Assembly (NCBI RefSeq): GCF_004364175.1
Contig: NZ_SNZW01000014.1
Span: 372,001-436,000 of the forward strand
Direction: 5' to 3'
Source of the DNA: Maribacter caenipelagi
Lineage (GTDB): Bacteria; Bacteroidota; Bacteroidia; Flavobacteriales; Flavobacteriaceae
Length of the DNA: 64,000 nt
Positions 31,569 through 40,255 of the stretch are shown piece by piece. Numbering within the stretch: the stretch's first letter is position 1; every line of letters begins with the position of its first letter. The notes below the pieces were generated by a model. That model had not been told where the DNA came from, ran no database searches, and was given only the letters and a program-made list of their open reading frames with translations. The translations under genes and the position numbers were made by a program.

Positions 31569-32591
31569 TTACTTAAAAACTAGTTTAGAAATACGATTCT
31601 TACCGGCTGCATAGGCAATAGAATCATTCTGAAAGCGTATGGTATAGAAAGATTCTTTAGATAATTCTTTCCAACTTTCACCCATATCAGAAGAGTACGT
31701 TATTCCTGTAAACCCTACAACAACTAGTCCGGTTCCGTTAGTTCCAGGTATAAATTGAACACAACTTTTATAACCAGGTTCATTACCGTCAGCTACCAAA
31801 CGCCAAGTTTTTCCGCCATCTTTTGTAATTGCTTTGTTAGCCTTAAAATTATTTGGATTGGTATAATCGCCTCCAATTGCAAAACCTAAATTCTTATCAT
31901 AGAAATCAATGGAATAAATGCCTTCTGTTGGCTCGGCATTGGTAATTGGAGTTTGATAAGTTTCCCATGACTGGCCTTTATCCGAAGAAAACAAAATTCG
32001 TCCAGATGTGGTTGCTACCCAAATAGTATCATCAATTGTTTTAATATTCGTATTACTTGCAGCAAAAGCTCCTTCCCCCTCTATTCCTTCTGGTAATTGA
32101 GAACATGGCAATTTAGTCCACGTTTTTCCTCCATCCGAAGTTATTATAACACTTAAACATCCGTGAATAGAATCTCCTATTGCTATTCCGTCTTTATCAT
32201 TTAAAAAGGTCATGGCATCATAAAACACGACTTCTCCCTCCTCTTTATACACCAATTCCATTCGCCCATTATCTCCAGTTTTATAAAGCAGTGCAGGTGA
32301 CTCGATTGAAAGCATAAAAAAATCGGTAGATGTATGTGCCACTGCTCTGAATGCCGGTACACTTGTATGATATTTTTCAATATTAGTGCGCACTTTACCG
32401 GTAGTTAAATCAATAGTGCCTAAAGTGCCTTTATTAGCTCCGAAAGCCAAGCTATTCCCCATAAGCTCAATAGCTCTAATACTTAAAGAATCTGAATATA
32501 CTGTTTCAATATTCACCGAACTAAAAGTAATTGGCTGCACACTTTCTGAACATGAAATCATTATAACAATCAAAAGAAAAGTATAACGCAT
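31569..32591 (-). CDS. lipoprotein with Asp-box/YCF48-like beta-propeller
   Basis: 340 aa. Lipobox MISC with Cys14, then a propeller with four Asp-box turns: SDGGKTW, SDKGQSW, KDGGKTW and SDMGESW. This arrangement is found in YCF48-like photosystem-assembly relatives and in sialidase-type propellers, but the catalytic Arg triad and the Asp/Tyr/Glu of sialidases cannot be made out, so a binding or scaffold function is more likely. Its stop touches that of the Spy-like gene with no base between. Confidence 0.75.
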   Translation of the reverse strand: MRYTFLLIVIMISCSESVQPITFSSVNIETVYSDSLSIRAIELMGNSLAFGANKGTLGTIDLTTGKVRTNIEKYHTSVPAFRAVAHTSTDFFMLSIESPALLYKTGDNGRMELVYKEEGEVVFYDAMTFLNDKDGIAIGDSIHGCLSVIITSDGGKTWTKLPCSQLPEGIEGEGAFAASNTNIKTIDDTIWVATTSGRILFSSDKGQSWETYQTPITNAEPTEGIYSIDFYDKNLGFAIGGDYTNPNNFKANKAITKDGGKTWRLVADGNEPGYKSCVQFIPGTNGTGLVVVGFTGITYSSDMGESWKELSKESFYTIRFQNDSIAYAAGKNRISKLVFK

Positions 32592-32643
32592 AGGATTATG
32601 GTATAAAGTTGCTCAAAAATAAATGGAATCGCTTCTAAAACAA

Positions 32644-32651
32644 TACCTTTG
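32644..32651 (+). promoter_or_regulatory. -7 promoter box before rRNA methyltransferase gene
   Basis: TACCTTTG matches TAnnTTTG, about 98 bases before the ATG at 32749. No standard-distance TTG. Confidence 0.35.
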
Positions 32652-32748
32652 CAGCCATAATTTTTTGGAGGACTAAAGCCTATCTAAACGATAATCATTA
32701 CAATGACGGCTTCAAATCTTCTGACCATGTAAAATAATAGCACTTCTA

Positions 32749-33963
32749 ATGAAATTACACAGAAATTTGGTGTTTGCCGTGATCGACGCCTTAAACCTTA
32801 TATTTAACGAAAACGAATATGCCGATAAGGTAGTTCAAAAAGTATTGCGTTACGACAAACGCTGGGGCGCTCGTGACCGTGGCTTTATTGCCGAAACTAC
32901 CTATGAAATGGTACGTTACAAGCGTTTATACACTGAAATAGCCGAAGTAAAAGCTCCTTTTAGTAGACCAGACCTATTTCGTATGTGGGCAGTTTGGGCA
33001 GTATTGAAAGGTATTAGTTTACCAGATTGGAAACAGATAGAACCAACCCCTGAACGAAGAATTAAAGGTAAATTCGATGAGCTTTCTCAAATAAGAAAAT
33101 ATAGAGAGGCTGTGCCAGATTGGATCGATGAGTTATGCGTAAAGGCTTTAGGTGAAAAATTATGGACCGAAGAGCTAGCAAAACTTAATGTACCTGCAGA
33201 TGTTATTTTGCGTACCAACACCTTAAGAACTACAAAAGAAGAATTGCGTAAAGCACTTTTAGATGAGAATATCGTAGCTGAGCCTATAAAAGGTCACCCT
33301 TCTGCATTGAAATTGGTTGAGAGAGCAAATGTATTTGTTACTCAAGCTTTTAAAAACGGAATGTTCGAAGTACAAGATGCCTCATCTCAATTAGTTGCCG
33401 AGTTTTTAGATGTTGAACCTGGGCAACGTGTTGTAGATACTTGTGCCGGTGCCGGCGGTAAATCTTTACATTTAGCAGCGTTAATGGAAAACAAAGGTCA
33501 ATTGATTTCTATGGATATTTATGGGAGTAAATTGAAGGAATTAAAAAGACGTGCCAGACGTAATGGAGCTCATAATATTGAGGTTCGCGAAATTGATTCT
33601 ACCAAAGTATACAAGAAACTGTATGGTAGTGCCGATAGAGTTCTTATTGACGCCCCATGTACAGGATTGGGAGTTCTGCGAAGAAACCCAGATTCTAAAT
33701 GGAAAATGCAACCGGAGTTTCTTGACAAAATAGTAAAGACCCAACATGAAATCATTAGAAATTACAGTAAAATAGTAAAACCAGGCGGAAAAATGGTTTA
33801 CGCTACCTGTTCAATTTTACCTCAAGAAAATAGCCATCAAGTTCAGTCTTTCTTAAAATCTGAAGAAGGTAAAGATTTCACTTTGGTAAAAGACAAAAAA
33901 ATATATGCTTCTAAAAGTGGCTTTGACGGATTTTATATGGCATTGTTAGAGAAGAGTATTTAA
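32749..33963 (+). CDS. rRNA cytosine-C5 methyltransferase (RsmB/NOL1-NOP2-sun family)
   Basis: SAM-dependent m5C methyltransferase acting on rRNA (16S C967 for RsmB; the exact target here is not fixed). 404 aa. N-terminal NusB-like helices (residues 1-140) with 'DKRWGARDRGFIAETTYEMV'. SAM-binding motif I is DTCAGAGGKSLHLA (about 227-240). Two catalytic cysteines: PCTGLG in 'VLIDAPCTGLGVLRRNP' and ATCSI in 'MVYATCSILPQEN'. Single gene, ended by a strong hairpin. Confidence 0.9.
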   Translation: MKLHRNLVFAVIDALNLIFNENEYADKVVQKVLRYDKRWGARDRGFIAETTYEMVRYKRLYTEIAEVKAPFSRPDLFRMWAVWAVLKGISLPDWKQIEPTPERRIKGKFDELSQIRKYREAVPDWIDELCVKALGEKLWTEELAKLNVPADVILRTNTLRTTKEELRKALLDENIVAEPIKGHPSALKLVERANVFVTQAFKNGMFEVQDASSQLVAEFLDVEPGQRVVDTCAGAGGKSLHLAALMENKGQLISMDIYGSKLKELKRRARRNGAHNIEVREIDSTKVYKKLYGSADRVLIDAPCTGLGVLRRNPDSKWKMQPEFLDKIVKTQHEIIRNYSKIVKPGGKMVYATCSILPQENSHQVQSFLKSEEGKDFTLVKDKKIYASKSGFDGFYMALLEKSI

Positions 33964-33981
33964 TACTAGTTTCTAAAAATT

Positions 33982-34019
33982 AAAAAGCCTTTCAATTTTT
34001 ATAATTGAAAGGCTTTTTT
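33982..34019. terminator. terminator, rRNA methyltransferase / amidohydrolase
   Basis: AAAAAGCCTTTCAATT (33982-33997) and AATTGAAAGGCTTTTT (34003-34018) pair over 16 bp with a 5-base loop, with T-tracts on both strands. The stem shares AAAAAGCCTTTCAATT with the terminator at 20839. Confidence 0.88.
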
Positions 34020-34039
34020 GATGGATAGTATTCAAGCGC

Positions 34040-35632
34040 CTATTCTTTCAACGTTGGGTATTCAATACCCAACTGCTCTAAGTATGTGTCATACTTTGAT
34101 TCATCGTAATAGAACTTTTCTAATTCTGGTCTAAATTGATCTTGCTTGTCTTTGTTTAAATAAATTGGCGGCATATCACTTTCAGAAATCATAGGTTGGT
34201 ATTTAGTTTCTTTTTGCTGCTCATTATTAAAATAATCCCAGGCACCTTTCATTAAATCTGGTTTTAATAAAAAGTCAATAATCGTCATTGCCTCTACCTT
34301 TGCTCCTGCTACGACGCCTTTATGAGCAATTGGTGTTGCCATGGCAATAGCATTACTCCAATGATGCCCTTGTAACCCTGGTATGTTTGATGGATACCTC
34401 AATGTTACCGTAGGCACTTTCCAAGAAATATCGCCTATATCGTCAGAACCACCACTAATAGGCTCAATCACCGGGAGCCCCAATTCATCTAGTTTTACAG
34501 GCAAACCTTCTATTTTCTCGGAATTTACTTCAGTTTGTACAGCTTTTGCCAACTGTTGATCAGCATCTGACCATTCTGGCAGTCCGACTTCTTTAATATT
34601 AGAATACATGGTTTCTGCTATTACCTTATTGTAATGTCTTGGCCATGCAGTACCCAAAACTTTAGAAGTCATGGTTGTACCTGTCATTAAAGCTGCTCCC
34701 TTAGCCATATCGTTTGCCATGGCGTACATCTCCATGATTCCCTCATATTTTATATCTCTAAAATAGAACCAGATCGCTGCTTTAGAAGGCACCACATTTG
34801 GTTGATCACCTGAGTCCGTAAAAATAGAATGTGAACGTTTTAAAGGATGCAGATGTTCTCTCTTATAATTCCAGGCGATATTCATTAACTCTGCAGCATC
34901 TAAAGCACTTTTCCCCCTCCACGGAGAACCTGCGGAATGAGCCGCTTCACCATCAAAGGCATATTCCACTGATATTAACCCCGTACCTCTTGTTGGTCCG
35001 TATGAAACTCCAAGGTTGTTTCCAACGTGAGTGAAAATGCACATATCAATATCATCAAAACGACCATCTCGTACATACCAAGCTTTGGCAGCCACGAGCT
35101 CTTCTGCGATACCTGGCCAAACTAGAAGAGTACCGCCAATATTTTCACGCTCCATTATTTTTTTAACCGCTAAGGCGGAAGAAATATTCATCGGAATACC
35201 AGAATTATGTCCTTCGCCATGCCCTGGAGCTCCTTCTACTATTGGTTTGTGATATGCAACACCTGGATATTGGGATGCCTTGGGAATACAATCTACATCA
35301 CTACCCAAAGCAATTGTAGGTCCTTCACCATTACTCCAAGTGGCAAACCACGCGGTAGGAATCCCTGAAATAGAATTTTCAATCTCGAATCCGTTTTCTG
35401 CTAAAATTCCGGTTAGATACTTCGAAGATTCCACCTCTTGGAATCCTAATTCTGAAAAACTAAAAATCTTATCTACCATTACCTGAGATTGTTTTTTATT
35501 CTCCTCAACAATAGTGGCGACTTCAGTTTTTAATTTTTCAATTTGTTTGTTTGATCTTTTCTTTTGTGCGTACACGCCACTTAAGGCGAATACACAACAT
35601 GCGAATGCACATAGTGTAGTTCTTTGTTTCAT
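34040..35632 (-). CDS. secreted M20-family amidohydrolase (AbgB-like)
   Basis: 530 aa with a cleavable signal peptide (CAFACCVFALSGVYAQ). M20 metallopeptidase family of aminoacylase/p-aminobenzoyl-glutamate hydrolase type: 'GEGPTIALGSDVDCIPKASQ' (first metal ligand region), 'GAPGHGEGHNSGIPMNISSA', 'WPGIAEELVAAKAWYVRDG' with the catalytic Glu, 'FTHVGNN', and the dimerisation part 'FDGEAAHSAGSPWRGKSALD'. A conserved late segment is 'ISGGSDDIGDISWKVPTVTL'. It would cleave amide bonds of acylated amino acids or peptides outside the cytoplasm. Substrate unknown. Confidence 0.85.
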   Translation of the reverse strand: MKQRTTLCAFACCVFALSGVYAQKKRSNKQIEKLKTEVATIVEENKKQSQVMVDKIFSFSELGFQEVESSKYLTGILAENGFEIENSISGIPTAWFATWSNGEGPTIALGSDVDCIPKASQYPGVAYHKPIVEGAPGHGEGHNSGIPMNISSALAVKKIMERENIGGTLLVWPGIAEELVAAKAWYVRDGRFDDIDMCIFTHVGNNLGVSYGPTRGTGLISVEYAFDGEAAHSAGSPWRGKSALDAAELMNIAWNYKREHLHPLKRSHSIFTDSGDQPNVVPSKAAIWFYFRDIKYEGIMEMYAMANDMAKGAALMTGTTMTSKVLGTAWPRHYNKVIAETMYSNIKEVGLPEWSDADQQLAKAVQTEVNSEKIEGLPVKLDELGLPVIEPISGGSDDIGDISWKVPTVTLRYPSNIPGLQGHHWSNAIAMATPIAHKGVVAGAKVEAMTIIDFLLKPDLMKGAWDYFNNEQQKETKYQPMISESDMPPIYLNKDKQDQFRPELEKFYYDESKYDTYLEQLGIEYPTLKE

Positions 35633-35802
35633 GATGGTTATTTGAATTAGCTGCTAGAAGTTACATAAATTGATTGTTATGCGTGCGGAAACAACTAATT
35701 TTTATCTAATTCAAAACCAGAGTAATCTATTTTAAAGTAATAGGATTTTTCAGGGCATTAAAATTCATTTTCCAAAACCTTAGTAAATATTGTAAAATGA
35801 TT

Positions 35803-36177
35803 TTAAAAAAGAGGTAATTGTTGATTTTGAGGGGCTTCTTGAATATCGGGTGCCTCAATCTTCACTGCTTTTTGTTTTTGTCCCCAACGAGTCATTGCCT
35901 GCACCACCGGAAGTAATGATCTACCTAACGGCGTCAACGTATATTCTACTCGTGGCGGAATTTCACCATACAATGTACGATCAAGAATACCCGACCGCTC
36001 TAAAGACTTTAATTGCTTGCTTAGCATTTGGCGATTTATTCCCTCAATTTCTGCAAAAAGCTTATTAAATCGATTGGTGCCTTTATTAATATGATACAAA
36101 ATTATGGGCTTCCATTTTCCGCCTATCATATCCGTACAATATTCAAGTGCCTGTGTTTTATTATTTTGCTTCGCCAT
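35803..36177 (-). CDS. HxlR-family winged-helix transcriptional regulator
   Basis: 124 aa from the ATG at 36177; an upstream start at 36198 adds seven residues. HxlR signature: 'ALEYCTDMIGGKWKPIILYH' with the Cys near the N-terminus, then 'RFNKLFAEIEGINRQMLSKQ' as recognition region and 'PRVEYTLTPLGRSLLPVVQA' for the wing. These regulators often respond to electrophiles through the N-terminal Cys. Target is unknown; the gene stands alone between the amidohydrolase gene (same strand, 170 bases downstream) and purL (divergent). Confidence 0.9.
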   Translation of the reverse strand: MAKQNNKTQALEYCTDMIGGKWKPIILYHINKGTNRFNKLFAEIEGINRQMLSKQLKSLERSGILDRTLYGEIPPRVEYTLTPLGRSLLPVVQAMTRWGQKQKAVKIEAPDIQEAPQNQQLPLF

Positions 36178-36414
36178 GCTAATTATTTTTACCATCAAAC
36201 TTTATTCTACCGTATATAGATAGCTTTAATAAGAAGTCTAATAAACATACTATTACTCTATTTAAATTAAAAATCTAATTTTCATACGATAAAGCAAAAC
36301 TTTATGATATTGATAATTATAGTTGATAAAGGTAAAACAAAATCTCACTAATTTCATTAACAATTACTGTTTAAAAGTGTTTCACATTCCCGTAAATCTT
36401 AGCAAGTAAAGTCT

Positions 36415-36422
36415 TAATTTTG
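36415..36422 (+). promoter_or_regulatory. -7 promoter box of purL
   Basis: TAATTTTG fits TAnnTTTG, 31 bases before the purL ATG. No -33 TTG at standard distance. The 276-base gap between the HxlR gene and purL otherwise holds only AT-rich sequence with a weak ATAAAG/CTTTAT hairpin. Confidence 0.45.
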
Positions 36423-36453
36423 TAATTCAAAAATCAATACCAGACACACTACA

Positions 36454-39400
36454 ATGATTCACTTTTTTGGGGAACCTAGCAAAAAGGTTTTTGCGGTACA
36501 GACCGCTAAGGAACTTTCATCTGAAGATACAAGTAAACTTATATGGCTGTTCGGCAACCAACCTAAAATAAATGCGGCGTCTCTTGACGCCTTTTTTGTT
36601 GGTCCTAGAGCCGCAATGATTACACCTTGGAGCACCAATGCCACTGAGATTACTCAAAACATGGGTGTTTCTGGAATTATACGAATTGAAGAATTCAATA
36701 CTGTAGAAGAAAAATTTACAGGTTTCGATCCTATGATTTCCCAGAAATATAGCTCTCTTACTCAACAAGTATTTGATATTCTTATAGAGCCAAAACCTAT
36801 CTTAAATATTGAAGATATTGCTGCTTTCAACAAACAAGAAGGCTTAGCTCTCAATGATGAAGAAGTAGACTACCTTGAGAACCTCAGTAAAAAACTTGGT
36901 CGAAAACTTACCGATTCTGAAGTATTCGGTTTTAGTCAAGTAAATTCTGAGCATTGTAGACATAAAATATTCAACGGCACTTTTGTTATTGACGGTGAAG
37001 AAATGCCTTCTTCGCTATTTAAATTGATTAAGAAAACTTCTCAAGAGTTTCCTAATGATATCGTATCTGCCTATAAAGACAATGTTGCCTTTGTAAAAGG
37101 ACCTAGAGTAATGCAATTTGCTCCTAAAACAGCAGACAAGCCAGATTTCTATCAAGAGAAGGAGTTTGATTCCGTAATTTCTATTAAAGCAGAAACACAT
37201 AACTTCCCTACCACTGTAGAGCCTTTTAATGGTGCGGCAACTGGTGCTGGTGGAGAAATAAGAGATCGTTTAGCTGGTGGAAAAGGTTCTTTACCTCTTG
37301 CTGGGACTGCGGTTTACATGACCGCCTACTCTCGCTTAGAAAAGGAAAGACCTTGGGAAAAAGGAATGCAGGAAAGAGATTGGTTATATCAAACTCCTAT
37401 GGACATCCTTATAAAGGCTTCTAACGGTGCTTCAGATTTTGGCAACAAATTTGGTCAGCCATTAATTACTGGTTCTGTTCTTACATTTGAATATGATGAA
37501 GCTTCTACTCCGTTTGAATCTTCTGAAGAAAAGACAAGTTCTTCAACAGAAACCAAACGTAAATTAGGGTATGATAAAGTGATCATGCAAGCCGGTGGTA
37601 TCGGATATGGTAAAATTGAACAAGCAATAAAAGACAAGCCTGAAACAGGTAATAAAATAGTAATTTTAGGTGGCGACAATTACCGAATTGGTATGGGTGG
37701 CGCTGCGGTTTCTAGTGCAGATACGGGCCAATTTAGCTCGGCTATTGAACTTAACGCTGTACAACGCTCTAATCCTGAAATGCAAAAAAGAGCTGCCAAT
37801 GCTATTCGTGGTATGGTAGAAAGTGATGAAAATACGATTGTATCTATTCATGACCATGGTGCTGGCGGACACCTAAATTGTCTATCTGAACTAGTTGAAG
37901 AAACTGGTGGTAAAATAGATTTAGATAAGTTACCTGTTGGTGACCCAACCCTATCTGCCAAAGAAATTATAGGTAACGAATCTCAAGAACGTATGGGTCT
38001 TGTTATCGGTAAAAAGGATATCGACCTTCTAAAACGTATCGCTGATCGTGAGCGTTCGCCAATGTACGAGGTTGGTGATGTTACTGGTGACGACCGTTTT
38101 ACATTTGAATCTAAAACCAATGGTGCTAAGCCGATGGATCTAGATTTGTCTGATATGTTCGGTAGTTCTCCTAAAACCGTAATGACAGATAAGACGGTTA
38201 TTCGTGATTATACGAATGCAGAATATTCATTAGAGTTTTTCCACGATTATTTAGATGCAGTGCTTCAGCTTGAAGCTGTTGCGAGTAAAGATTGGCTAAC
38301 GAATAAAGTGGACCGTTGTGTAGGTGGTCGTGTAGCAAAACAACAATGTGTTGGTCCGTTACAATTGCCATTGAACAACTGCGGAGTAATGGCGCTGGAT
38401 TTCAAGGGAAAAGAAGGAATTGCGACAAGTATCGGACACTCCCCCATTTCTGCATTGATCAATCCTGCAGCAGGTAGTAAAAATAGTATTGCAGAATCAT
38501 TGACCAATTTAGTTTGGGCTCCGTTGAAAGACGGATTGGCTTCTGTCTCTCTTTCCGCTAACTGGATGTGGCCTTGCAAAAATGAAGGTGAAGATGCTCG
38601 TCTATACAAGGCGGTACAAGCGGTTTCCGATTTTGCTATTGATTTAGGAATCAACGTTCCTACAGGAAAGGATTCTCTTTCCATGAAACAAAAATATAAA
38701 GATGGTGATGTCATTTCGCCTGGTACGGTAGTAATTTCAGCTGCTGGCAATTGTAGCGATATTACAAAGGTTGTTGAGCCGGTTTTACAGAAAAATGCAG
38801 GTGCTATATATTACATCAACCTATCTAAAGATAATTTTAAATTAGGCGGGTCATCTTTCGCACAGACTAGAAATAGTATCGGTAACGAAACACCTACAAT
38901 TATTGATTCAGCATACTTTAAAACTGTTTTCAATACCATTCAATCTTTAATTAAAGCCGATAAAATAGTAGCCGGTCATGATGTCGCTTCTGGCGGATTG
39001 ATAACCACTCTTTTAGAGTTATGTTTTGCAGATACTAATTTAGGTGCTAATCTTGACCTAACGGATTTAGGAGAAGCTGATACAATTAAAGTTTTGTTTT
39101 CTGAAAATACAGGTATTGTTCTACAGGCAAAAGATGATAGTATTGAATCAATTTTCGCATCTAAAAATATTGAAGCTAAGAAAATAGGTACGGCTACCAA
39201 TGAAGCCACTCTTACTGTTAAAAATAACGGTATGGAAATGGGACTTAATATTGAAACCCTTCGTGATACTTGGTATAAAACATCTTACCTGCTAGATAAT
39301 CAGCAAACAGCCAATGGTTTAGCAAAAGATAGATTTGACAATTACAAAAATCAACCTTTACAATATAATTTCCCTTCTACAACACCTATACAGCTTCCAA

Positions 39401-40176
39401 GTCGAAGTCTAAACGGAAACGAAGCGAGACCAAAAGCAGCGATTCTTCGTGAAAAAGGAAGTAATTCTGAGCGTGAAATGGCAAATGCTATGTATTTAGC
39501 AGGGTTTGATGTAAAGGACGTTCATATGACCGATTTGATTTCAGGTCGTGAGAATCTTGAAGATATTCAATTCTTAGGTGCCGTTGGCGGATTCTCAAAT
39601 TCTGATGTACTAGGAAGTGCTAAAGGATGGGCAGGTGCCATTAAATACAACGAAAAAGCTAATACTGTCATTAAAAACTTCTTTGCAAGACCAGATACCT
39701 TATCTGTAGGTATATGTAACGGATGTCAGTTGTTCATGGAATTAGACTTAATCAATCCGGAGCACGAAGTTCATGGTAAAATGACATATAATGATTCTCA
39801 TAAGCACGAGAGCAACTTTACCTCTGTAGAAATACAGAAGAACAACTCTGTAATGCTTTCTTCTTTAGAAGGTAGTAAGCTTGGAGTTTGGATTTCTCAT
39901 GGCGAGGGTAAATTCGATTTACCGCAAACTGAAGAGAATTATGATATTGTTGCTAAATATGGTTATGAAGGTTATCCGGCAAACCCAAATGGTAGTGATT
40001 TCAATACCGCTATGCTTTGTGATAAAACAGGTAGGCATTTAGTAACTATGCCACATATTGAACGTTCTATTTTTCCATGGAACTGGGCACATTACCCAAC
40101 GGATAGAAACGATGAAGTTTCCCCGTGGCTAGAAGCTTTTAAAAATGCTAAAGCATGGGTAGATAATCAAAAATAA
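36454..40176 (+). CDS. purL: phosphoribosylformylglycinamidine synthase, large single-chain form
   Basis: Converts FGAR, glutamine and ATP to FGAM in purine synthesis. 1,240 aa, the large fused type with N-terminal PurS-like part, FGAM synthetase core and C-terminal glutaminase. Visible landmarks: 'FSQVNSEHCRHKIFNG' (about 165), 'AETHNFPTTVEPFNGAATGA', 'SIHDHGAGGHLNCLSE', 'VPTGKDSLSMKQKYKDG', and in the glutaminase 'LSVGICNGCQLFMELDL' with the nucleophilic Cys and 'WISHGEGKFDLP' with the His. Reading frame is intact throughout. It is a single-gene unit closed by a hairpin. Confidence 0.97.
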   Translation: MIHFFGEPSKKVFAVQTAKELSSEDTSKLIWLFGNQPKINAASLDAFFVGPRAAMITPWSTNATEITQNMGVSGIIRIEEFNTVEEKFTGFDPMISQKYSSLTQQVFDILIEPKPILNIEDIAAFNKQEGLALNDEEVDYLENLSKKLGRKLTDSEVFGFSQVNSEHCRHKIFNGTFVIDGEEMPSSLFKLIKKTSQEFPNDIVSAYKDNVAFVKGPRVMQFAPKTADKPDFYQEKEFDSVISIKAETHNFPTTVEPFNGAATGAGGEIRDRLAGGKGSLPLAGTAVYMTAYSRLEKERPWEKGMQERDWLYQTPMDILIKASNGASDFGNKFGQPLITGSVLTFEYDEASTPFESSEEKTSSSTETKRKLGYDKVIMQAGGIGYGKIEQAIKDKPETGNKIVILGGDNYRIGMGGAAVSSADTGQFSSAIELNAVQRSNPEMQKRAANAIRGMVESDENTIVSIHDHGAGGHLNCLSELVEETGGKIDLDKLPVGDPTLSAKEIIGNESQERMGLVIGKKDIDLLKRIADRERSPMYEVGDVTGDDRFTFESKTNGAKPMDLDLSDMFGSSPKTVMTDKTVIRDYTNAEYSLEFFHDYLDAVLQLEAVASKDWLTNKVDRCVGGRVAKQQCVGPLQLPLNNCGVMALDFKGKEGIATSIGHSPISALINPAAGSKNSIAESLTNLVWAPLKDGLASVSLSANWMWPCKNEGEDARLYKAVQAVSDFAIDLGINVPTGKDSLSMKQKYKDGDVISPGTVVISAAGNCSDITKVVEPVLQKNAGAIYYINLSKDNFKLGGSSFAQTRNSIGNETPTIIDSAYFKTVFNTIQSLIKADKIVAGHDVASGGLITTLLELCFADTNLGANLDLTDLGEADTIKVLFSENTGIVLQAKDDSIESIFASKNIEAKKIGTATNEATLTVKNNGMEMGLNIETLRDTWYKTSYLLDNQQTANGLAKDRFDNYKNQPLQYNFPSTTPIQLPSRSLNGNEARPKAAILREKGSNSEREMANAMYLAGFDVKDVHMTDLISGRENLEDIQFLGAVGGFSNSDVLGSAKGWAGAIKYNEKANTVIKNFFARPDTLSVGICNGCQLFMELDLINPEHEVHGKMTYNDSHKHESNFTSVEIQKNNSVMLSSLEGSKLGVWISHGEGKFDLPQTEENYDIVAKYGYEGYPANPNGSDFNTAMLCDKTGRHLVTMPHIERSIFPWNWAHYPTDRNDEVSPWLEAFKNAKAWVDNQK

Positions 40177-40199
40177 ATATTTAAAATTCATATAAAATC

Positions 40200-40241
40200 A
40201 AAAGCTGTGCACACCCAAGTCTGGGGTACACAGCTTTTTTT
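40200..40241. terminator. terminator, purL / T9SS gene
   Basis: AAAGCTGTG (40201-40209) and CACAGCTTT (40229-40237) form the outer stem; inner ACCC/GGGG pairs extend it. T7 follows on the plus strand. It lies between convergent genes and may serve both. Confidence 0.8.
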
Positions 40242-40255
40242 ACAACCAAAACGTA

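Noticed and set aside
31569-32591. Sialidase
   Set aside because: Four Asp-box turns are present, but the arginine triad and nucleophile of sialidases are not recognisable; Asp-boxes alone occur in many propellers.
36285-36345. ATAAAG/CTTTAT hairpin upstream of purL as a purine riboswitch
   Set aside because: Only six base pairs in AT-rich sequence and no conserved purine-riboswitch core; considered chance.
38265-38750. 161-codon open frame on the minus strand inside purL
   Set aside because: Shadow of the purL coding frame; purL motifs are intact across it and the antisense product has no recognisable features. The same applies to other long antisense frames, e.g. 26240-26641 and 50254-50568.
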